In this document: piece by piece, positions 1 through 6,797 of the stretch | How positions within the stretch are numbered: the stretch's first letter is position 1 | Layout: each line of letters starts with the position of its first letter | Assembly (NCBI GenBank): GCA_050010535.1 | Contig: JBEKKT010000034.1 | Location: 1-21,434, forward strand | From: JAJRAG01 sp050010535 | Lineage (GTDB): Archaea; Thermoplasmatota; Thermoplasmata; Methanomassiliicoccales; JACIVX01 | Length of the DNA stretch: 21,434 nucleotides | Direction of reading: 5' to 3' | Position numbers and translations under genes: made by a program | Notes under the pieces: model-generated | The model's input: the letters and a program-made list of their open reading frames with translations, nothing else | Databases searched by the model: none | What the model was told of the DNA's origin: nothing

Positions 1-7
1 CCAATCG

Positions 8-193
8 TAGCTAGATCGCAGATAGAACGAGGGCAGAACGGGACAAGAACCGGAGAGAACGGCTTGGGAACGGCCCTAGAACGGCACGAGAACGCTACCA
101 AAACGGCACGATTCTGCTAGGAAAGTGCTACGAGGATGCTAGGGAGACACTAGAAGGACACTAGGAAGACGCTACGATGTCGGTACGTTCGGT
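8..193. repeat. Degenerate 11-bp tandem array (iteron-like)
   Basis: About sixteen consecutive units of 11 bp (one of 10 bp) can be laid out from position 8 to 182. The left half reads as units such as CAGATAGAACG, GCCCTAGAACG and GCACGAGAACG; the right half as CTACGAGGATG, CTAGAAGGACA and CTAGGAAGACG. The last bases of each unit (ACG, ATG or ACA) and the CTA start in the right half are best kept. CGGTACG recurs at 181-187 and 190-196. A period of 11 bp is about one helical turn, so all units face the same side of the DNA. No coding frame explains it. It lies in the same element as a helicase gene, so an iteron-type origin or a protein-binding array is the favoured reading, by inference. Confidence 0.8.
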
Positions 194-221
194 ACGGTCA
201 TTGAACTGGACCAGCAAATCA

Positions 222-257
222 AGCATACCGAGCATACCGAAGATACCGGAATAACTA
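222..257. repeat. Short 9-bp direct repeat array next to AT-rich stretch
   Basis: AGCATACCG occurs at 222-230 and 231-239, followed by AAGATACCG at 240-248 and a diverged unit to 257. Directly after it comes an AT-rich stretch (about 249-270) with the TATA-like string AATATATGA. Two different repeat arrays followed by AT-rich DNA is the usual arrangement of a replication origin, but no function is shown here. The rest of 1-285 holds no gene that I can see. Confidence 0.6.
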
Positions 258-285
258 GAATATATGATGAGGAGTAAGAGGTCAC

Positions 286-852
286 TTAATAGGTCCTATA
301 TCTTCTGATTACAGGAACGTCGACCTCAACGCTCGTTTGGCCCCCAAGAACTTCCCCGCTCTGCAAGCCCTGCTTGACTGCCTCTGCAATCGGAACCGCG
401 TACTCGTCCCCGTACATCGTGACAAGACATTTCACGAATTCCGTTACCTTCGTCACAGGAAAATCCTCGTGCCAGGTCTCGAAATCATACGGATATCTGT
501 TCTCTTTCTTGTTACCATAAAAGAACGGATTCCAATTATCACTTATCCCCATGAAACCTAAGGAGATCATTCTGTCGATGTCGAAAAAGGCGTTCCGGAG
601 TTTCTGATGGATCTCTGTTTTCATGCTTTTCTGAGCGGGGCTCAATCCCTGCTTGTTGCTCGAAAACCACGCATTCCTCTCAGCGAGTATTCTAAGGAAA
701 TCGAGATTCTCGGACGTGAGAATTGAGAATTCTTTGTCTTTGTCTTTCTTCCAAATGTCTAGCATATCATCCAGCCACTCAAGCTTCATTTTCAATCGGG
801 CTCCGTGGCTCCCTCGAACTGATTCGTCATATCCTTCATCTTGGTGAGTCAT
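286..852 (-). CDS. Hypothetical protein, 188 aa, mobile-element associated
   Basis: I do not recognise the family. The protein is soluble, charged and mostly helical in appearance, with an acidic/basic N-terminal half containing a Lys-Asp-rich stretch (KKDKDKEF) and an aromatic patch (WNPFFYGNKK) near residue 110. There is no membrane segment or signal peptide. The ATG at 852 is preferred over the in-frame GTG at 861: a TATA-like box at 877-886 lies about 30 nt upstream, which would place transcription start almost at that ATG. It is divergent from the rightward helicase block and lies between that block and the repeat arrays, the position often held by a regulator or accessory gene in small replicons. 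Function is unknown. Confidence 0.6.
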   Translation of the reverse strand: MTHQDEGYDESVRGSHGARLKMKLEWLDDMLDIWKKDKDKEFSILTSENLDFLRILAERNAWFSSNKQGLSPAQKSMKTEIHQKLRNAFFDIDRMISLGFMGISDNWNPFFYGNKKENRYPYDFETWHEDFPVTKVTEFVKCLVTMYGDEYAVPIAEAVKQGLQSGEVLGGQTSVEVDVPVIRRYRTY

Positions 853-876
853 TGTTCTCACGAATCATGTTTCGTG

Positions 877-886
877 GAATATAAAG
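877..886. promoter_or_regulatory. Shared TATA-like box between divergent genes
   Basis: GAATATAAAG reads as an archaeal TATA box rightward, with TATAAA at 880-885 and ATG 25 nt beyond it at 910. Leftward it reads CTTTATATTC, about 25-30 nt from the ATG at 852. Both spacings predict leaderless or nearly leaderless transcripts. Confidence 0.5.
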
Positions 887-909
887 GCTGGGACTCCTCA
901 TTCCTGACA

Positions 910-1101
910 ATGAATGACCTTGAACTAAAGGCGAACCTGGGAATCGTGGTCCGAGGTGACGTTCTGGAACTGAAGGATTTTCTGGTCACATTGGACGACT
1001 ACCTTTCCGAGTTCACTGGCATAAATCTGATTCACAAGCAGCTCTCTGCTTCTAGGCTTTGGATCAAGGAAGGAGATGATATGAATGGAGAGCAACATTG
1101 A
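910..1101 (+). CDS. Small hypothetical protein, 63 aa, first gene of helicase block
   Basis: A 63-residue acidic protein with hydrophobic and charged residues alternating (for example VVRGDVLELKDFLVTLDDYL); family not recognised. The ATG at 910 is chosen because TATAAA at 880-885 is 25 nt upstream, which suggests a leaderless mRNA. The frame stays open upstream to a TTG at 841, but that would overlap the divergent gene and has no ribosome site. The stop overlaps the start of the helicase gene by 17 nt, so translation is probably coupled. Co-transcription suggests a role in replication or regulation of the element, by inference. Confidence 0.5.
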   Translation: MNDLELKANLGIVVRGDVLELKDFLVTLDDYLSEFTGINLIHKQLSASRLWIKEGDDMNGEQH

Positions 1102-2239
1102 GGCAAGCGTCCCAACGGAAGAGGAACGGACCATCCTCACAGATCTCGTCATAAGTCTGAAACAGGTCCTGAGGTTCGATTCTGAACTCGATTATTGCTC
1201 CTTTCTGCTTTGGGCAGCTCATACATACATGCGGGAGATACTGCCTTCGAATGTCTGCTTGCATCTCGCATTTGATGGCAAGAAGTCCTCAGGTAAGACC
1301 ACTGCCACCAAATGTGTCGTCATCCTGGCCTACAAAGGTAAGATGTCAGGTTCTGTGACTGCTGCTGCGCTCAAACGCCTCGTGGAAGAGGGCTGTACAT
1401 TGGGGATCGATGAGATTGACGAACATATGTTGAAAGACCCCAATATCGGGACAATACTCAAAGTCTCCAATTCCTGGGACGCTAAGGGAGCTCTCTGCTC
1501 GCAGCAAGGCAAAGGGTGGAAGGTTGAAGAAGCTAATATCGGAGGTCCGAAGGTATTCAACTTCAGGAGTGGGGTCGATGATGCTCTCAGATCTAGATGC
1601 TTGGTCATATCCATGCCTTGCGTCAGAGATCCTTCCCTATCGATAAACTCCCTGTTTCTCGAGGAGAATCTCACTTGGTTGAGAGGTTGGCTAGCATCTT
1701 CAGTCGGAGCTCACTCACACGATTGGACGAAGGAGAAAGTCCGGGAACATATGCAAACGGAAGCCTTCTTAGAAAGGGTCAGTAAGGTGGATCCTGAGCT
1801 GGGGAGAGGCTACCAACATGCTGCGATTCTCCTGGTCGTTTCTAACATTATGGGTTGGGACCTGGACGAGAGAATCAAGGAGATAGTCGAATCTCAGGAG
1901 AGCGAGGACCCGTTTGAAACGGAGAAGGACATCATCGCCAATTGGTATTTGTCAGAGAGGGAGAGGCAGAAAGAATCATTCTTGAAGAACCCTGGAGCCG
2001 TCATTCGGATACCCTCCGGGGAATTGCTGCAAACTCTCAATGATGAACTTGACAATAAACATCTCAAACATGTCTCAAAGGGACGATTCGGTATTCTGAA
2101 GCGAGAGTTGGGCTTCAAAGAAGGAGTCAATGCAAAGAAATCGAGCACCCAGAGAGGCAAGATGATTCTGACCTTTGATGAAACCATATTGAAGAATCTT
2201 GGAATAGGGATGGAAAATGCAGACTGCACTATACGCTAG
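1085..2239 (+). CDS. AAA+ / SF3-like helicase ATPase of a mobile element
   Basis: A 384-aa P-loop ATPase. Residues 65-72 form a Walker A motif (GKKSSGKT) and residues 104-112 a Walker B motif (CTLGIDEID). RSR at 169-171, followed by CLVISM, resembles the sensor/arginine-finger strand of plasmid and phage helicases. The last 80 residues (IPSGELLQTLNDEL onward) look like a winged-helix domain, as in primase-helicase C-termini. No primase active site is evident in the N-terminal 55 residues, so it is probably a helicase rather than a full primase-helicase. GGAGATGAT sits just before the ATG. The gene overlaps the upstream small ORF by 17 nt and the downstream recombinase by 23 nt, which indicates one operon. 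Its likely role is replication of an integrated plasmid or virus. The exact family (DUF3631-like or P4-like) is uncertain. Confidence 0.75.
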   Translation: MESNIEASVPTEEERTILTDLVISLKQVLRFDSELDYCSFLLWAAHTYMREILPSNVCLHLAFDGKKSSGKTTATKCVVILAYKGKMSGSVTAAALKRLVEEGCTLGIDEIDEHMLKDPNIGTILKVSNSWDAKGALCSQQGKGWKVEEANIGGPKVFNFRSGVDDALRSRCLVISMPCVRDPSLSINSLFLEENLTWLRGWLASSVGAHSHDWTKEKVREHMQTEAFLERVSKVDPELGRGYQHAAILLVVSNIMGWDLDERIKEIVESQESEDPFETEKDIIANWYLSERERQKESFLKNPGAVIRIPSGELLQTLNDELDNKHLKHVSKGRFGILKRELGFKEGVNAKKSSTQRGKMILTFDETILKNLGIGMENADCTIR

Positions 2240-2859
2240 AGTGTCTAGAGTAGATAAGGACCAAAATCCTGAGAACCAGCTTCTCAAGCTGAGATCCTTC
2301 GCGGAGCGTCATCAATGGTTCGTATATCGTGAATACGTCGACTATGCAAGCGGAGCGAAGCCCTCCAGACCGCAATTTGACGATATGCTCAAGGGGACGC
2401 AAGGGCTCGGCAATTCGACATCGTCCTTGCCGTTAGGATAGACTGCCTTGCGAGGTCTACGAAACACTTGCTTAATGTTCTCGAGTCTCTGCAACACTTT
2501 GGCGTGGATCTAGTCTGCACGGACCAGGAAATTGACACGAAAAGCCCGGCCGGAAGACTTCTTTTTACCATTCTCGGGGCGGTGTCGGAACTCGAGCTCG
2601 ACCTCATACGGGAGAGGACGAAGGACGGGTTAGCGAGGGCAAGGGCGCAAGGCAAGAGGATAGGGAGACCCGCCCCCCCCCCCCTCCCTAACCCTGCTAG
2701 GACCGACGAGATCCTGCGCCTACGGCAAGAGGGCTTTGAGCCCTTCGGCAAATCGGGGAACGGCTCGGGATCAGTCATCAAGGGGTCAAGCAGAGGCTCC
2801 GCAGGGCAGGTTACAGAAAGGATTGGAAAACCGACGATGTGTCCAGACAACCTCAGTGA
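2217..2859 (+). pseudogene. Serine recombinase (resolvase/invertase), two frameshifts
   Basis: The start MQTALYARVSR carries the nucleophile serine motif (YARVS). It is followed by the family signature QNPENQLLKLR and, in a shifted frame, by RQFDIVLAVRIDCLARS, the GRLLFTILGAVSELELDLIRER helix and RARAQGKRIGRP. The first frameshift lies at the G run 2393-2396 (frame changes by -1; five Gs would restore it). A second lies near the CCC at 2741-2743, after which the other frame reads LRQIGERLGISHQGVKQRLR, a clear helix-turn-helix tail ending at the TGA at 2857-2859. Read across both shifts the protein is about 214 aa, the normal size for a resolvase. It starts inside the end of the helicase gene. 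As written it is non-functional unless the lesions are sequencing errors. Confidence 0.85.
2673..2684 (+). repeat. Homopolymer C12 tract inside the recombinase gene
   Basis: Twelve consecutive Cs encode part of an Ala/Pro linker between the catalytic domain and the HTH tail of the serine recombinase. Tracts of this length slip easily during replication and also cause sequencing errors. The present length keeps the catalytic frame open. Confidence 0.8.
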
Positions 2860-2935
2860 TGCTTCTGAAATAGAGACTACCGATTCGGGCGATAAGTTTA
2901 CGTTATCCTTCCCCAATGTACGTGTGAGGTGAACG

Positions 2936-3878
2936 ATGCCATCCAAACATCGAGTTTGGGTCGGCATCCTGGAGGAATACCTCGAAGATTGCAGACGAAG
3001 ACAGCTTGGGGCGGAGACGATACAGGGATATCGTTCGGCGCTGATGGACAATTTCGAACGATTGGAGGAAGCAAGAAGAAACACGCACCCGAAGAGGGTA
3101 ACGAGAGATGATGCGGCCTGGCTTCTGGCGAACCTATCTGGTGCTCCGCCGAGAAGAAAATGGAGGACGACGGTGCTGAATACCTATCTGATGTATAACG
3201 GGAACCCAGTCGTGAAGCAACTGGGACTCTATTTCCCGACATACGAAAGACCGAACGCTGACTGGTTGGAATTAGAGCAGATTATGGTAGTCAAGGCAAG
3301 CACCGAGAACTCATTGGAGCGAATGATAATCTACCTTGGGGCTGACCTAGGGCTCCGAAAGGTGGAGATCAAAAGACAGAAGATGGGGGATATCGACCTT
3401 CGAAAGCGAACCTTGGACGTTCTCCATAAGGGCAGGTGTGGAGGCAAACCGGGGCGTAACCCGATACATGAGTTGACGCCACTGATATACGGCGAATACA
3501 TGGACTGGCGACAGAAACAGATTCTGGATGTCAAACAAGGAAACCCCGATGCGAAAGACCCTGGAACACTGATAATCGAGATAGATCGAGACAAGGTCAG
3601 GCCCGCATCGGATTATTATCAAGAAGACAGTCATCGCCGTCTCCAGACGCTCTGGGACATACTTTCGTAGCCACACACTTCGCCGAAGTTGGGGTAGGCA
3701 GCTCTACAAGGCTGGGGTCCCCATTGAGACAATATGCGAGCTGATGGGACACACCGACGTTCGAACCACGTTGAGATACTTAGGCGTAAACCTCGACGAT
3801 AAGCGAGAAGCAATGACCAAGTTAGTCCAGTATCAAAAAGAGATGACTTGCCCTGAAAACGGCACTTTTGTACCATAG
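2936..3878 (+). pseudogene. Tyrosine recombinase/integrase, one frameshift
   Basis: The N-terminal SAM-like core-binding domain (about residues 5-75) is followed by a catalytic domain with Arg141 in the motif LGLRKVEI and a basic beta-turn near KGRCGGKPGR. The open frame ends at 3670. In the next frame the protein continues from about 3614 as KKTVIAVSRRSGTYF, then RSHTLRRSWG (the HxxR box), ELMGHTDVRTTLRYLG (His and the nucleophile Tyr), and stops at 3876-3878. The shift maps to GATTATTATC at 3611-3620, where one extra base breaks the gene. Restored length is about 313 aa, normal for archaeal XerA-like integrases. GAGGTGA just upstream is a good ribosome site. It lies downstream of the serine recombinase in the same orientation. 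All catalytic residues are present when the two frames are joined. Confidence 0.85.
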
Positions 3879-3921
3879 CCAGAGAGTAGTCGTACCGAAA
3901 CCATTATATCCGAAATATTCG

Positions 3922-4167
3922 ATGGCCGCCGTCATGTGCGCTTTCATGTCTATGCATTTGGAGGATGAAGCGGAAAGGAAGATGCTAGGCTACATCCTCA
4001 AGGGAGAAAACGACGTCGAGTTGGTCACCAAGAAATGGGGACGTGTACCCGAGGAGCACAAGGAATGGCTCTGGGGGAAAGTCGAGGGGAAGATTCAGGC
4101 AGACCCAAGCATCACACCTGAACAGAAGCAGCGGTTCGAGGAAGTCAAGAAAGCACTCAAGCAGTGA
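3922..4167 (+). CDS. Small charged helical protein, 81 aa
   Basis: Family not recognised. After a Met-rich start (Met codons at 3922, 3934, 3946 and 3952) the protein is a charged, probably all-helical chain (LEDEAERKMLGYILKG, then KWGRVPEEHKEWLWGKVEGK and a Lys/Glu-rich end). It has no membrane segment. There is no obvious Shine-Dalgarno site. A TATA-like ATTATATC at 3903-3910 would put a leaderless start near 3934, so the true start could be 12 nt later. The frame is open upstream to a TTG that overlaps the integrase. It is the last gene of the element, with a T-rich terminator after it. Confidence 0.5.
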   Translation: MAAVMCAFMSMHLEDEAERKMLGYILKGENDVELVTKKWGRVPEEHKEWLWGKVEGKIQADPSITPEQKQRFEEVKKALKQ

Positions 4168-4182
4168 TCATCCTCACTTCCT

Positions 4183-4199
4183 GTTTCTTTCCTTTTTCT
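4183..4199 (+). terminator. T-rich archaeal terminator after the mobile element
   Basis: Pyrimidine/T-rich run (GTTTCTTTCCTTTTTCT) about 15 nt after the stop of the small gene, typical of archaeal oligo-T termination. Confidence 0.55.
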
Positions 4200-4327
4200 C
4201 GCCATACTCTACCCCATTGGGATTTTTCTGATCTCACTCTAGAATACGTTCACTTTGCACACTAGTCGCCGAAATGGATAAAGGATTGATGGAATCAAGA
4301 TCAGAAAGTGAAAAATTAATTAGAGCA

Positions 4328-4346
4328 GTGACTCCTGAAGAGTCAC
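4328..4346 (-). terminator. Hairpin plus T-rich tail after the alcohol dehydrogenase
   Basis: GTGACTC and GAGTCAC form a perfect 7-bp stem around a 5-nt loop. Read leftward it is followed within about 10 nt by an AT-rich tail containing TAATTAATTTTT. It lies 22 nt after the stop of the leftward dehydrogenase gene. Confidence 0.6.
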
Positions 4347-4368
4347 CGCTTTATAATGGGTTTGAAGA

Positions 4369-5511
4369 CTAAGGCCTTACTGCGATCTTGCCTGGGGACA
4401 GCTTCTTCTCTTGCCTAATGATTTGGTTCGGCAGGTCCTCAAGCGGAGCGATCTCTGCGCAGATGTCGCTGAAGGGTATGCCCATCTTCTTGGCCTTACT
4501 CATCACAGCGATAGCGGTCCTGTACTCGAACTTCGAGTATCCCCAGTCACCGAAGCAGTTGACTTCCTTGTTGCAGAAGTGCACGTGTGGGTTGACCGAC
4601 GTCTCCCCGGTGTTGGTGAAGTGGCCCATTTCTACCACGGTACCGCCACGCCTCACGAGGTTCAAAGCCTCCGTGAACGCTGCGGGGACACCGCTGGCCT
4701 CTATGACAACATCGGCTCCGATGCCATTCGTCAGCTCCATTACCTTCTCAACACGGTCATCCATCTTCGGGTACTCTTTCATGTTGATGACTTCTTTTGC
4801 GCCCATCTTCTTGGCCTGCTCCAGCCTGCTCGGAATAATGTCAATGCCGATAATGTTCGACATGCCGTAGACATTGTTCACGACGACGTGGCTCTGTCCA
4901 ATCGGTCCAAGACCCTGAATGACGACAGTCTGTGAAGGATCAACTCCCTCCCCCGCATACGCGCAGTCCGTTCCACCAGACTGGGCCCTCTTGAACGCCC
5001 TCGTGGCAACAGCGATCGGCTCAACGAGGACCATTTCCTTCTCTGTCATTCCCTTCGGGAACTTGAACACTGGGAATTGCTCGCCGATGTAGACGTGCTC
5101 GCCGAACGCTCCAAAGAAGTGTGGCGGATCAGATGCCTTGTTGGGACTGATACCGATGACGTCCATGTTCATGCAAAGGCTCTCCCTCCCAGGCACATTG
5201 TGGCAGAACCAGCACTTTCCACATTTCGCCAAGCAGGTCGCGATATAGTCTCCTTCCTGCAGGGGCTTCCCCGTATAATCGACCTTCACACCCTTTCCCA
5301 ATTCCCGAATCGTCCCGAACCACTCGTGTCCGAGTAGCTGTGGTGTCGGTACTGGGAGCCTTCCATAGATTATGTGCGTGTCGGTTCCGCAGACGCCGCA
5401 GAGAGCCACATCAGCCACGATTGCTCCAGGCTTGGCCTTCGGTATAGGATAGTCCATCATTTTGAGATCAGCAGGACTTCCCATCTTCATCAAAACAAAC
5501 GCTTTGGCCAT
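4369..5511 (-). CDS. Zinc-dependent alcohol/polyol dehydrogenase (MDR family)
   Basis: A 380-aa NAD(P)-dependent medium-chain dehydrogenase that oxidises an alcohol or polyol to the carbonyl. Catalytic zinc ligands are Cys41 (CGVCGTD) and His62-Glu63 (GHEW). The structural zinc site is Cys97, Cys100, Cys103 and Cys113, with a slightly longer last spacing than in horse-liver-type enzymes. The Rossmann motif GLGPIG lies near residue 200 and is followed by an acidic strand end (IGIDII), which suggests NAD preference. GAGG at a 7-nt spacing (CAGGAGGAATTAC) fixes the ATG, and a TATA-like ATACTTAAG about 40 nt upstream suggests its own promoter. It lies downstream of the GlcD/GlcF pair on the same strand, separated by about 180 nt. 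Sorbitol-, threonine- or glucose-dehydrogenase-like substrates are all possible; the sequence does not decide. Confidence 0.85.
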   Translation of the reverse strand: MAKAFVLMKMGSPADLKMMDYPIPKAKPGAIVADVALCGVCGTDTHIIYGRLPVPTPQLLGHEWFGTIRELGKGVKVDYTGKPLQEGDYIATCLAKCGKCWFCHNVPGRESLCMNMDVIGISPNKASDPPHFFGAFGEHVYIGEQFPVFKFPKGMTEKEMVLVEPIAVATRAFKRAQSGGTDCAYAGEGVDPSQTVVIQGLGPIGQSHVVVNNVYGMSNIIGIDIIPSRLEQAKKMGAKEVINMKEYPKMDDRVEKVMELTNGIGADVVIEASGVPAAFTEALNLVRRGGTVVEMGHFTNTGETSVNPHVHFCNKEVNCFGDWGYSKFEYRTAIAVMSKAKKMGIPFSDICAEIAPLEDLPNQIIRQEKKLSPGKIAVRP

Positions 5512-5640
5512 GTAATTCCTCCTGAAAGACTAATCCTATTCGACACTTAAGTATGTTTCGACATTACAATTCCCAGATAAGGAAGTCACGAAGAAATGTC
5601 AAGAGAAACCGTGCATCTGGATACGAATAAGAAGAAGACT

Positions 5641-5660
5641 TTGAGAGGAGAAGAAAAATG
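5641..5660 (-). terminator. T-rich terminator after the iron-sulfur subunit gene
   Basis: Leftward the strand reads CATTTTTCTTCTCCTCTCAA about 35 nt after the stop of the GlcF-like gene. No stem is needed for this archaeal type. Confidence 0.4.
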
Positions 5661-5693
5661 ACCAGATTTCGCCCCTCTCTTAAGCCCGTTTAG

Positions 5694-6797
5694 TCACTCC
5701 TTCTTCAATTTTGAAGCGACGTACTCTGCAAAGTCCACCACCGGGAGACATTTCGAGGAGTCTGACAGGTTGGTCACGCAGAAAGGGCACGGTGTTACCA
5801 CGAGCTTCGCCCCAGTGACCTTTACTTCTTCCATTCTCCTTGCTCCAACACCAGTGGCGATTTCACCATATGCTGACTTGACGCCTCCGCCGGCCCCGCA
5901 GCACATTGAGTTCTCCCTACAGTGTTCCATCTCTACTAGGGTGGCAACCTGCTTCAGCACATTCCTGGGCACATCGTACACACCCATGTGCTTTCCCAGG
6001 TGGCATGGGTCGTGGTACGTGACCTTATCCCTACTCTTTTTAAGGTTGAGCTTGCCTTCCTTGAGTAGTTGATCAACGTACTCGGTGATATGAAGGACCT
6101 CGATGCCCTCAATGCCATACTCTTTCTTCATCACCCTGAAGCATCCGGCGCAAGAAGTGACGATCGTCTTCACTCCAGACCTCTTGAACGCCTCAACGTT
6201 GTGTTCTCTGAGCTTCTCCGCCTCATCGACGAAGCCGGTTCTTCTGAGAACGGAGCCGCAACACCATTCGTCCTCACCAAGGACCTTGTAATTTACGCCA
6301 GCGGCGTCGAGTATGTCCATGGTGGCGATGACCGTGTCTGGGCTTCTGAAAGGTGCAGTGCACCCCATGAAGTACAGGACGTCGGCCCCCTCGGTCTCGC
6401 GCTTGAACCTGTTCTTACCAGCGTTCTTCTCTCCGTATGGGTTGTGTTCCAGCCTGATCCTTTCAAGTATCTTCTTGTGTTTCTCGGAAACGAGGCCCCT
6501 ATCCGCGAGCTCGGCCCGCGCCGCCTCGATGGCTTCTACTGTCTTGACGCTTGGGGGGCAGTGCAGTTCACAATCGCCACAGGTCGTACAGGTGAACATC
6601 CTCTTGGCAAAACCCTCGTCCGGCTCGATCTCTCCCCTCATCATCGCCTTGATTGCGGTCATCCTGCCCCGTGCGGATGCTGAATCCCAACCGATCTGCT
6701 TGAAAGAAGGACAGTTCGCCTTGCAGAAACCGCATCTGATACAGTATTCGAGAGGTTCGGAGTACTTTTCCAGTCGCTTGTAGGTCGTCATGTTCAC
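5694..6797 (-). CDS. GlcF/HdrD-like iron-sulfur protein
   Basis: A 367-aa electron-transfer subunit. Two ferredoxin-type 4Fe-4S motifs are visible: Cys19-22-25-29 and Cys70-73-76-80, each followed by Pro. Two cysteine-rich CCG domains follow: Cys146, Cys179-180 and Cys216/219, then Cys265, Cys299-300 and Cys337/340. This is the architecture of GlcF, LldE-type proteins and HdrD. It passes electrons from the flavoprotein next door to quinone, a carrier or heterodisulfide. Its GTG start overlaps the stop of the glcD-like gene by 4 nt (GTGA); an ATG 6 nt further in is an alternative, with GAGATGTGA just ahead of it. Tight coupling points to a heterodimer. There are no membrane segments, so it is cytoplasmic or peripheral. 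Confidence 0.88.
   Translation of the reverse strand: MNMTTYKRLEKYSEPLEYCIRCGFCKANCPSFKQIGWDSASARGRMTAIKAMMRGEIEPDEGFAKRMFTCTTCGDCELHCPPSVKTVEAIEAARAELADRGLVSEKHKKILERIRLEHNPYGEKNAGKNRFKRETEGADVLYFMGCTAPFRSPDTVIATMDILDAAGVNYKVLGEDEWCCGSVLRRTGFVDEAEKLREHNVEAFKRSGVKTIVTSCAGCFRVMKKEYGIEGIEVLHITEYVDQLLKEGKLNLKKSRDKVTYHDPCHLGKHMGVYDVPRNVLKQVATLVEMEHCRENSMCCGAGGGVKSAYGEIATGVGARRMEEVKVTGAKLVVTPCPFCVTNLSDSSKCLPVVDFAEYVASKLKKE

Noticed and set aside
841..909. Upstream TTG extension of the small ORF at 910
   Set aside because: It would overlap the divergent gene and its promoter; the TATA spacing supports the ATG at 910.
2380..2420. Programmed -1 frameshifting in the serine recombinase
   Set aside because: AAGGGGA is not a good slippery heptamer, there is no obvious downstream pseudoknot, and a second unrelated shift follows.
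4411..4935. Rightward frames opposite the zinc dehydrogenase, GlcF, GlcD and GldA genes
   Set aside because: Antisense shadows of well-supported conserved enzymes, without own motifs or ribosome sites.
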